IMG/VR virus record: IMGVR_UViG_3300023179_000231
Location: 1-40,316 of that record
Length of the DNA: 40,316 nucleotides
Reading direction: 5' to 3' (one strand)
Origin: a virus
Both the position numbers and the translations under genes were made by a program. Shown here piece after piece: positions 16,616-25,200 of the stretch; position 1 is the first letter of the stretch, and the number at the start of each line of letters is the position of its first letter. The notes beneath the pieces were generated by a model. That model had not been told where the DNA came from. It worked only from the letters and a program-made list of their open reading frames with translations, and made no database searches.

Positions 16616-18124
16616 ATGACGGCATATTCTCCAGTTGTAAACATTCGAAATATTTCTACGCCAGATGTTGTAGATATGTTAAATTTACCAGTTACTTTTA
16701 TTGCACAAAAACTTTCAGGTGGTACTGCAACGGCAGGTACTCTCATCGAAGATGTATCGTTGACAAATGTTGATACATTATTTGGTGCAGGCTCTCAAGC
16801 ATCAGCAATGGTTAAACAATTTAGAAAAATTAATACATCAAATAAAGTAAATGTTTTTGCAATGGCAGACCCAAGTTCTGGGAATGCAAAAGCATCTGGT
16901 ACTCAAACTCTTACAGGAACAGCTTCTAGTGCTGGTAAGTATAAAATATCAATTGATGGTAAAGATTATGAAGCATCTTTTGTATCTAGCGCGACGCCAA
17001 CAAGTATATTTGATTCAATAAGAACTGCAATCTCTAGCGATGCAGATGCAATAATTACGGCAAGTGGAACTTCAACACTTGTATTAACACATAAACACGA
17101 TGGAGTATTTGGAAATAATACAAGCGTTAAGGTTGAAATCTTTAATACATCTGGTATTTTGGATAATTGTGGATTAACTCCAGCATCTGTTGCTTTTACA
17201 AGCGGTACTGGCCTTCCGTCTCTTTCAACATTTGCATCAGAAACTGCTAATATACAATCAATATATGTCTGTGATTACAATATTGTAAAAGACAATACAT
17301 TAGGTATTGCATTAATAGACACATTAGCTTCTCGTGTCGATGCTTTAAATAAATTAACATTTAGCGGACTGTGCTTTTGCGTTACAGATAATGATACAGA
17401 TTTTAGCACATTAATTAATGGTAATCCTAAATATAAGAAGCTTTTCCTATACCCTGTATATAGCAATAGAGTTTCTACATCGTATATTAAAGGTGATTAT
17501 AATAATAATGCAACATACAATGTATCTAGTGCATTTGTTGCTACAATAACGGCATTTGTAAACAATAAAGCAGATACATCAAAAATAAAGATAGGTACAC
17601 TTTTTGGCGATAAAAGTAATTTTGGATGCAATCTTAGTGGATTGATTATACCAACACTTAATTACAATACAAGTATAAAAAATGAACTTTCGGATACGTT
17701 CCACGCTCTATGGTCAAATTTAGGGGTTACGACAATTGTTACGAATGGACTGCAAATGACGATTGGTAATGAAGGATATACAACATCAACATCAACGGTT
17801 GATAAATTTCTATCAACTGCCTTAATGCAATATGCAATTCAACAAGAATTCTTTAATATGCTAAAGGGTGCAATGTTTCAAAATAACAAATCTACAAGTA
17901 CTTTAAATCTTGATATCAAATCGTCCGCTAAATTCTTAATATCAAAACTTTCTAATGAAACAATGGGATATCAATGGTTAAATAAAGATGAAATGTCTAC
18001 TATGGAAAAATCTATAGTCGTGACAAATAACCCAGCAGATAGGAGCAAAAGTATATTAACATATACATTAAGCCTATTAATACCATTTACAGGTATTGAC
18101 GCTCAAATAACATTTCAAATATAA
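16616..18124 (+). CDS. Contractile tail sheath protein (Mu gpL-like)
   Basis: This 502-residue protein resembles Mu-type tail sheath proteins: an N-terminal beta domain, an LIEDVSLTNVDTLFGAGS segment (family v-s-s-a-e-A-a-lfG-GS), an Ala/Ser/Thr-rich inserted domain with TLTGTASSAGKYKISIDG (residues about 97-185), a core with a long helix ALMQYAIQQEFFNMLKG and a C-terminal beta strand that ends in QITFQI. It contracts to drive the tube through the envelope. It stands before the tube gene, as in all myophages. Confidence 0.85.
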   Translation: MTAYSPVVNIRNISTPDVVDMLNLPVTFIAQKLSGGTATAGTLIEDVSLTNVDTLFGAGSQASAMVKQFRKINTSNKVNVFAMADPSSGNAKASGTQTLTGTASSAGKYKISIDGKDYEASFVSSATPTSIFDSIRTAISSDADAIITASGTSTLVLTHKHDGVFGNNTSVKVEIFNTSGILDNCGLTPASVAFTSGTGLPSLSTFASETANIQSIYVCDYNIVKDNTLGIALIDTLASRVDALNKLTFSGLCFCVTDNDTDFSTLINGNPKYKKLFLYPVYSNRVSTSYIKGDYNNNATYNVSSAFVATITAFVNNKADTSKIKIGTLFGDKSNFGCNLSGLIIPTLNYNTSIKNELSDTFHALWSNLGVTTIVTNGLQMTIGNEGYTTSTSTVDKFLSTALMQYAIQQEFFNMLKGAMFQNNKSTSTLNLDIKSSAKFLISKLSNETMGYQWLNKDEMSTMEKSIVVTNNPADRSKSILTYTLSLLIPFTGIDAQITFQI

Positions 18125-18146
18125 ATTATTAATTGTTAAATAAAAT

Positions 18147-18593
18147 ATGGCTTCTAAATATATTGCAGTTGTTAATGGTGTATCATTAAGTGATGATACA
18201 AAATTACCATACGCTTCTCAGGCAACAATAAAAGATATTACTGGACTTGGAACTGGATCTGACCCAATTTTTAACAAAGGAAAACCAAAAATAGATGCTA
18301 GCAATAACAGGCATTACACAGAGATTGAACAAATACAACGTACATTTACATTTGAAGTCATAAATAGCAATACGGATGTTCCACATTATTACAATAGTGT
18401 TTTCTTACCAGCAATGGTGCGTGTAGGCAAAACAGGATATTTTCAATTTAGAGGTAAAGATATAGATACAAATAAAATTGTAACAATACGCTTAATAAAT
18501 CCATCAGATAGTATGGGATCATCAAGAACCTGGCTTGGTGATACTGTAGATATTACACTCACCTGTGATGAGTTTATATATACAGTTGAATAA
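18147..18593 (+). CDS. Tail tube protein
   Basis: This 148-residue protein directly follows the sheath gene and has the size and beta-rich nature of Mu gpM-like tubes, beginning with a VVNGVSLSDDTKLPYASQ stretch and having an FQFRGKDIDTNKIVTIRL core. The tube forms the inner channel of the tail. No Shine-Dalgarno sequence; the leader is TAAATAAAAT. Confidence 0.75.
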   Translation: MASKYIAVVNGVSLSDDTKLPYASQATIKDITGLGTGSDPIFNKGKPKIDASNNRHYTEIEQIQRTFTFEVINSNTDVPHYYNSVFLPAMVRVGKTGYFQFRGKDIDTNKIVTIRLINPSDSMGSSRTWLGDTVDITLTCDEFIYTVE

Positions 18594-18602
18594 AATATTA
18601 TA

Positions 18603-19028
18603 ATGGTTTACAAAATCAGTCCATCAAATTATAGAAAAAAATACTTAGCTAATGAAATTGTATCTTTTTTTGAAAGCGAAGATGTATTGCATATTAATTG
18701 TGTAAAGTGGTTTAGATTTCAATACGGAGATACTGGTGCAATATTACATCATTCACCAAATGAGAATCCATACGGCGATAAAATAAAAATGATACAATAT
18801 AATAAAAAAATGGAAGCAATGGGTAGATTGAAGGGTGAGCCAGATATTAGAATTAGTTTTTGTGCAAAAACATTACTCATTGAATTTAAGTCAAAAAAGG
18901 GCATAGTAACACAACATCAAAAAGATGTTATCAATGCATATAGAAAACAAGGATTCGAGGCACATATATGTCGTACTCTTGAAGAGTTTCAGATATATGT
19001 GAATGATTTTATGCAGAAGTGTAAATAA
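18603..19028 (+). CDS. VRR-NUC family nuclease
   Basis: This 141-residue protein carries the VRR-NUC form of the PD-(D/E)XK nuclease fold. The core reads GRLKGEPDIRISF (Asp81), then LLIEFKSKKG (Glu94 and Lys96), then a Q-x-x at 104-106 and a final helix with CRTLEEF. Such nucleases act on branched or ends-bearing DNA and in phages may serve recombination, packaging or host DNA breakdown. It is ten bases after the tube gene and ends the operon, an uncommon neighbour for tail genes. Confidence 0.85.
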   Translation: MVYKISPSNYRKKYLANEIVSFFESEDVLHINCVKWFRFQYGDTGAILHHSPNENPYGDKIKMIQYNKKMEAMGRLKGEPDIRISFCAKTLLIEFKSKKGIVTQHQKDVINAYRKQGFEAHICRTLEEFQIYVNDFMQKCK

Positions 19029-19031
19029 TGC

Positions 19032-19060
19032 TTGACATTTAAAATCTTTAATATTATACA
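19032..19060 (+). promoter_or_regulatory. Promoter of the ankyrin gene
   Basis: TTGACA (19032-19037), 17-base spacer and TATACA (19055-19060). The downstream leader holds CTAACTTTTTATAC (19068-19081). Nearly identical to the orphan minus-strand promoter at 8604-8632. Confidence 0.75.
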
Positions 19061-19085
19061 CTACTAACTAACTTTTTATACAGAT

Positions 19086-19790
19086 ATGAATAAACATATG
19101 AATAAACAAACACACACACTTTTTATTGTAATAGAGACAGTCAAAACATTAGACGAACTTAAACAGTACGATGTTGTGGGAGTTGATTTTAAGGCTAAGG
19201 ATGGAGCTGGATACACTATTGCACATCATTATGCTGCTTATAATCCAAATGCAACTATAGAAATATTCCAATATCTATTTGACAAAGGAGTTGATTTTAA
19301 AGCTAAGAATATAGCTGGGGGTAGTGTTGCACATTATTATGCTCGTTTTAATAAAAACGCAACTATAGAAGGTTTTGAATATCTATTTGAGAAGAAAGTT
19401 GATTTTAAGGCGGTGAGTAAATGTGGAAATACTATTGCACATTGTTATGCTTGGAACGAAAACGCAACTCTAGAAGGTTTTAAATACCTATTTGAGAAGG
19501 AAGTTGATTTTAAGACTAAGGATGGAGATGGAAACACTATTGCACATCGTTATGCCGATAATAAAAATGCAACTATAGAAATATTCCAATATCTATTTGA
19601 GAAGAAAGTTAATTTTAAGGCTAAGAATTTTTTTGGACAGAGTATTGTAGACATATATTATATACAACATTGCAAGACTAGACACATAAGACCCTTCAAA
19701 CGTATTATACAATATCTTGTGTGGAAAAGAGTAGAAAATATTTTTACCAAAAGTTGCTCTATAACATTAAATTCGTGCTTGAATCATTAA
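19086..19790 (+). CDS. Ankyrin-repeat protein
   Basis: This 234-residue protein has about five ankyrin repeats of 35-36 residues between residues 33 and 200, each with V-D-F-K-A-K, G-x-T-I-A-H and N-A-T-I-E-I-F-Q-Y-L-F elements; the last repeat is degenerate and the tail is basic and Cys-containing. No signal peptide is seen. Two ATGs are possible; the second, at 19098 (MNKQTH), matches the start of the decayed copy at 8577 and may be the true one. As in Wolbachia phage WO, such phage-borne ankyrin proteins may reach the eukaryotic host; that is inference. A 113-bp segment is identical to the gene at 1-228. Confidence 0.85.
   Translation: MNKHMNKQTHTLFIVIETVKTLDELKQYDVVGVDFKAKDGAGYTIAHHYAAYNPNATIEIFQYLFDKGVDFKAKNIAGGSVAHYYARFNKNATIEGFEYLFEKKVDFKAVSKCGNTIAHCYAWNENATLEGFKYLFEKEVDFKTKDGDGNTIAHRYADNKNATIEIFQYLFEKKVNFKAKNFFGQSIVDIYYIQHCKTRHIRPFKRIIQYLVWKRVENIFTKSCSITLNSCLNH
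19431..19543 (+). repeat. 113-bp direct repeat, copy B
   Basis: Exact counterpart of 19-131; encodes one and a half ankyrin repeats. The flanking ankyrin repeats have diverged, which points to a recent exchange restricted to this segment. Confidence 0.9.
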
Positions 19791-19843
19791 TATAGCATTG
19801 CCTTACAATTATTCCAAAATTACCAATTTTAAATTTACAGAAT

Positions 19844-21280
19844 TTATAGAAATCTTACTGTGTCTGTTATCTTCATCGGGATTCTTGTACTATAATAGTT
19901 AAAGAATTGTGATGTACAATCTATCTGGTCATCGTGTATAACATTTGGGAAGTCTAATAATTCGTTTTCGTATTTTACTCTCCAAGATCCATATCTGTCA
20001 ATCAAGAAACAGCCAGATTCAAGATAGGTTCTTAATGCTGAAATACCCATTTGTAATCTATTATTTTTTCCAGTTCTGGCGGGGATAGGTATAATACCAG
20101 GTATATTATAATTCTTTTTAAGATTTGATATTAGTGCCTGTCCACTACCTGCATCTTCTATTAAAATACATATATCGCATTGTAACGATCGATATTTTTC
20201 TATAATACTAAGAACAAATTTTTCTATAACAGCATATTCCATTCTTCTGACGATACTATCTATTACATAGATTTTTTCATTTTTTACCCCAAATACAACA
20301 CAAGCAGTTGGATCGTTCCAGCTTTTATCTTTATATGCGGTATCAAATGAAAGGTAAATGCTATCAAATTGAATAAGGTTGACATTATCTTCATATTTAA
20401 TATATTCTTTCTTGAAAAATTCACCATCCTGTACAATAGGATTTTGTTGGTATCTTGCCATATAATTTTCAATACCAATTTCCACGATAAGTTTATCCCT
20501 AGAATCACTATTAAATTTTGCATCCAAAAACTCACCTTGGTTAAAGACTATTTTTGTATTTGAAGAAGATATTTTATATTCTTTTCTTTCAGAGCATTCA
20601 TATTCTAAAAGTAAATTACGAAATCTACGACCACTTTCACTCCATATTGTCTTAAAAAACCCTGTAGTATCATTATACGCAAGTCTTTGTTCCGTGACTA
20701 TAAACTTTGTTTCGGGGTTATGCTCAGTTCTACCAATAAAGCCACGTAAACGCTCCATAGCGCTTTCGTGATAATGTGTTGATAGTTTATAAGGATCGCA
20801 ATAGTCATCAAATAAAATAAGGTGCGCTCCTTCTCCAATAATATTACTTCCTGAAACCTTAAACGTCATTTTACCTCTAAAATTCGTTGTTTTGTATTCA
20901 ATATTATTACGAGGAAATACAATATTTGGAAAGAGGTATTTATATGTTTTTGAAAATAGAACATCCTGTATTGAGTTTGAAATCGAGTCTCTAGTTCCAG
21001 CGGATGATGTAATGACTAAGATTTTTCTTGATGGATATTTTCCAATATACCAACACGCAAAAAGAATCGTAAATAATGTTGTTTTACCAAGCCTGGATGG
21101 CATATTAATAATGCCACCAGTAATATCATCTGATTTGATTATCTCTTCAACGAAATCACATCCTACCAATGCCCATTTTTGTCTATATAAATCTCTTTCA
21201 GGATTAAGCTCTTGATTGATACAGGAGGCAAATGCAATAAAACTATTATGACATAATAGTTTTGTGTTGTATCTATTCAT
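19844..21280 (-). CDS. Terminase large subunit
   Basis: This 478-residue packaging motor has an ATPase half and a nuclease half. A Walker A of the terminase type MPSRLGKT lies at 60-67, Walker B LILFDD at 154-159, and the coupling/nuclease acids are visible as SFDTAY (Asp313), ILIEDAGSG (Glu375, Asp376) and HDDQID (Asp450-451). It drives DNA into the prohead and cuts the concatemer. It lies alone on the minus strand between the ankyrin gene and the second fibre locus; no small terminase was seen next to it. Tandem repeats lie in its leader. Confidence 0.92.
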   Translation of the reverse strand: MNRYNTKLLCHNSFIAFASCINQELNPERDLYRQKWALVGCDFVEEIIKSDDITGGIINMPSRLGKTTLFTILFACWYIGKYPSRKILVITSSAGTRDSISNSIQDVLFSKTYKYLFPNIVFPRNNIEYKTTNFRGKMTFKVSGSNIIGEGAHLILFDDYCDPYKLSTHYHESAMERLRGFIGRTEHNPETKFIVTEQRLAYNDTTGFFKTIWSESGRRFRNLLLEYECSERKEYKISSSNTKIVFNQGEFLDAKFNSDSRDKLIVEIGIENYMARYQQNPIVQDGEFFKKEYIKYEDNVNLIQFDSIYLSFDTAYKDKSWNDPTACVVFGVKNEKIYVIDSIVRRMEYAVIEKFVLSIIEKYRSLQCDICILIEDAGSGQALISNLKKNYNIPGIIPIPARTGKNNRLQMGISALRTYLESGCFLIDRYGSWRVKYENELLDFPNVIHDDQIDCTSQFFNYYSTRIPMKITDTVRFL

Positions 21281-21284
21281 AGAT

Positions 21285-21317
21285 AACAGTTTAACTGTTT
21301 AACAGTTTAACAGTGTT
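21285..21317. repeat. Four tandem 8-bp repeats before terminase
   Basis: Units AACAGTTT, AACTGTTT, AACAGTTT and AACAGTGT occupy 21285-21316 head to tail, just before the terminase ATG. On the minus strand they read GTTAAAC repeated. They could be operator sites between the two divergent promoters, or a recognition site for the terminase. Confidence 0.75.
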
Positions 21318-21325
21318 AAATCTAA

Positions 21326-21331
21326 TGTCAA
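21326..21331 (-). promoter_or_regulatory. -35 box of a terminase promoter
   Basis: Minus-strand TTGACA (21331-21326) lies 46 bases before the terminase ATG; the -10 would fall into the tandem repeats and is weak, suggesting a regulated promoter. Confidence 0.4.
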
Positions 21332-21338
21332 GAAATAC

Positions 21339-21366
21339 TTGACATTTAATATTTATACTTTATACA
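21339..21366 (+). promoter_or_regulatory. Promoter of the second fibre locus
   Basis: TTGACA (21339-21344), 16-base spacer and TATACA (21361-21366). It fires away from the terminase promoter into the genes from 21445. A second TTGACT lies at 21391 without a well-placed -10. Confidence 0.6.
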
Positions 21367-21444
21367 CAAAAAAGTCAATTTGATTATAACTTGACTTTTA
21401 AATATATTATAAATGTCTATAAGGAGTATTTTTATATATACACA

Positions 21445-22077
21445 ATGGAGACATTTATAACGACATTTACAAACAGAAATCTTACGATAGATGCTATTTT
21501 AGTATACGGAGATGGAAATAATCTTACTCTAGATATTGTCACTACAACAGAGAAACATAAGATATGCGGTAAAGTTCCAGTTCAAATTACAGGATGTAAT
21601 CAATCATATATAAATGTAAATCAACAGTTTGAAGCAGTAAGTACAACAATATTACGCACTACAATTCCAAATACATTAGGAAACGGTATACATAATATCA
21701 CCGCTACAGGTACAATTGTTGTATCTATTAATAACACATATTACAAAACTCCAATTTCAGAAATGACAGATAGAAAGGTTGAAATCTCTATTTTCGATCA
21801 TTATGATAGCGATGACTCTCTAATTAATTTATCACATTTTGAAAATGGCGAAATTGGTATATATATGAATGATTATAATAATCTACCAAATGGGACTTAT
21901 GCTAGAGCGCCTTATACAAAGCCTGGTACAAGTACGCCTTTTACAATATCGAATGTAACTGCTGGTAATATTTTTGCGCAAATAAAACCACGATCATTTT
22001 TTCGATTTACATTACAATCTGGCGATGGTAACCCTTTAAATGTATTGACAAATATCTATCTAAGAGTTGTTGTTTAG
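21445..22077 (+). CDS. Hypothetical virion protein of second fibre locus
   Basis: This 210-residue protein is unrecognised. It is beta-rich and full of Asn, Thr, Ile and Gly, has no membrane segment, and looks like an extracellular or virion protein. ATG 21445 (METFIT) is chosen; an in-frame ATG at 21391 coincides with part of a TTGACT-like box and is less likely. An AAGGAG lies 18 bases upstream, too far to be ideal. It heads the block with the large fibre and may be a fibre base or tip protein. Confidence 0.6.
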   Translation: METFITTFTNRNLTIDAILVYGDGNNLTLDIVTTTEKHKICGKVPVQITGCNQSYINVNQQFEAVSTTILRTTIPNTLGNGIHNITATGTIVVSINNTYYKTPISEMTDRKVEISIFDHYDSDDSLINLSHFENGEIGIYMNDYNNLPNGTYARAPYTKPGTSTPFTISNVTAGNIFAQIKPRSFFRFTLQSGDGNPLNVLTNIYLRVVV

Positions 22078-22080
22078 AAT

Positions 22081-22233
22081 ATGCAAAATCAATTGGAATC
22101 TCAATTCAGCTCTACAATACAAAATCAATTGCAGAATGTTTTGGACACAGACCCATCTGAGCTATTGTACGATTTTAGCAGTACATCTATTACGTTTGAT
22201 AGCACAATAATAACATTTGATAAAACTCAATAA
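22081..22233 (+). CDS. Small 50-residue protein between fibre genes
   Basis: The short frame starts MQNQLESQFSSTIQNQLQN and ends TIITFDKTQ. It fits exactly between its neighbours, three bases after one stop and six before the fibre ATG, which supports it as a real gene. It is Gln/Ser/Thr-rich with a probable N-terminal coiled coil. Function unknown; perhaps a fibre connector. Confidence 0.6.
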   Translation: MQNQLESQFSSTIQNQLQNVLDTDPSELLYDFSSTSITFDSTIITFDKTQ

Positions 22234-22239
22234 TTATAT

Positions 22240-25200
22240 ATGACGACTATATACCCTATCGATCTTGGAATTACGGAAGATGATAATAAAGGTGATAAAC
22301 TACGTATTGGTGGTGATAAAATAAATCGCAGTTTAAGTAATCTAAACAGTGGAAAAATGGAAAAATCATTAAACTTGTTAGATATACCTAATAATGAAAT
22401 TGCACGTTCGAATTTATCCGTATACTCAATAGGCGAAATAGACACTAGAATGAATGCTATTAATTCTCGATTAGATATTGTAGAAGGTGACGATACTACA
22501 ACTGGGTCAATTGCAAAAGCTGAAAAGGATGCTAAAGATTATGCTACACAACGTTCCAATCACCAAGGAACACAACTTTCTACTACAATATCGGATTTTA
22601 ACGAGGCATCACAAGATGCAGTTGGAAATATCCTAACGGATACTGATACTATAAATCTTACATACGATGATGTCAACAATCAAATTAAAGCAGATATAAT
22701 AGATGAGTCTATTAATGATAGTAAAATTGCTTTAAATGCTGGTATTTCACCGAATAAAATAGGTGATGGAACTGTAGGGGTATATCAATTTAGTTATATC
22801 AGTGATTTAACACAACCAGTTCAACAACAAATTGATGCAAGACAAATGAGAGATTCAAATGCTATAGATGGAAATATAGCAATTATGAATGAAGATGGCA
22901 CGGCATATGGCAGTAGTAAAAAATTTAATGATAATGGATTGGCTACGGATGACATATGGTCTGCATCAAAAGTAAATGATATGATTATACAAGCTATGAA
23001 TCAATTGCCTGTTGGAGCTAGTAGCGGAATAACTTATTATCTTACAAATACCGCTTCTGGTATTAATGATTATGATATAATGCAAAAAACTCCAGATACT
23101 ATAGGTGAGGTAGAAGAAAGTGTTATTGTGAATAATAATCAATCTTTAATCGATACTTATATATCAGATTTAGCTATTGGAAAGACTTCAATTGAAGCTG
23201 GTATATGGAATTTTAATTTATGGGGTAGTGTATCAAGTACGGCAAATGTATCAAACTTTATTGTAGAAGTATATACACGATCTAGTGGAGGAACTGAGAC
23301 ATTATTATTTTCAGCTGAAAGTGTCGATATAAACTCTACAACATATGCATTAGTAACAATTGAAACTGTAAAAAGTGCATTTACCGTAAATCAAACAGAT
23401 AAATTACTTATAAAAATATATGGAAAAACAACCAGGACATTAAACACAACAATTAAATTGTATCATAGCGGTACATTACATTATTCCCATTTTCATATAC
23501 CATTGGTAATAGAACATAATGATTTACCAGGTATTCAAGGTGGTACATCTGGTGACAGGCAACATTTGACATCAAGTCAAGTTGATATTATAAATAATGT
23601 TACTACAAATTTAGCTTTAAAAGAAAATGTTTCTAATAAACGTACTACATTTCAAGTAACACCAGATGATAATCACTATATTACAGAAAAACTTGCAAAA
23701 GATACTTTAGACCTTAAAGCTGATGATAGTAATGTAGTTCATAAAACTGGTAATGAGACAATTAACGGAACGAAGACTTTTGGCGTATTCCCAGAAAGTC
23801 CATCATCATTACCAACTACGGATTATCAATTAGCAAACAAGAAATATACTGATACAAAAATTGACAAAATTTCTATCACCGATAGTTGGGCAGGTATATC
23901 TTCAGCACTTGTAGCAAGTCAAAAGGCTTTATATGATGCATTAAATTCTACATCTAATTATAGCGCTATATACGTTGACCCAGTTCTTGGTAATGATACA
24001 ACAGGAAATGGTACAAAATCCCAACCTTGGAAAACTGTAAATAAAGCTTTAAATCCAAGCGGAACTCCTATTAGTTCAAGAACAATTTATGTTAATGGTA
24101 GCACAACTGCAAACATTACATTTTCCGCTACAAATACTTCTATTATGCTATATTTTGATTTAAAATCAGAACATACTGGAAATATTACACTTGTAGATGG
24201 CAATACATCAATCTACTTCCTATCACCTTCTGGCAAAGCTACATTTTCTGGCGTAGTTTACGATGGCTCAAAGGGAACTATATACTTTGAGGCAATAATG
24301 GTTGGTGCTTATCTAAAAACTGGTGGTTCTGGCAGTGCTTCACCAATTGGTTATGTGGAATTCTCTCCATTAAGCAACGTAGACAGTCTTGTTGTAAACC
24401 TTACAGGTAATAGTATGGTTAGAACACTTGGAATGGGTTCTATGGGCGTTTTAACTCAGACGAATGGAGTATTCGTAGCTCAACATAAAGGTACTATGCT
24501 ATGTCCTCAGATTTCTGGTGGCTCAAATCCTCTTTTAGGTCAACCAATATTATTGTTACAGGGTCAAATTCAGTTATTGAAAAATGGAAGTAATAATGGC
24601 TTAACCTGTAGTGCAACATATGGAATTGTATATTTAGCTGGTATATCAACTCTTCAAAACGATTATTCAACATATAGTAAAATTGATTTTACGGGGGCGG
24701 GTGCAAACTGTTTTTGTTTATTATGGGGAGGTAGTCAGCTTGCTTCAAGTGGAGACGTACCTCCGCCATCGGGATTTATATTGGTAAATAGTGCAAACTA
24801 TTTCAGCGCCTCTCGCAATGCTACGAACTACACTGGTACATCGACTGCTAGTGTAAAAGCTCATTTAGATGGCATTGATACAGCGCTTGGAAATACTGTT
24901 GCTAAAAATACATCAATTACAGGGGCAACGAAGACTAAAATTACTTATGATGCAAAAGGATTGGTAACGAATGGAGTAGATGCGGGTATTGCAGATATTA
25001 CAGGTTTACAGACAGCCCTCGATAATAAACAATCACTTGATACAGATTTGACACAAATAGCTGGATTAACGCAATCAGGTAATAAATTTAAAGTTATTGA
25101 AACAGACGGTACAAATTATGCTCTTAATTTACCAGTTAAAACATATACTACAACACAAAGAAATGCATTAACTAATGTGCCAGATCAATTTATAATTTGG

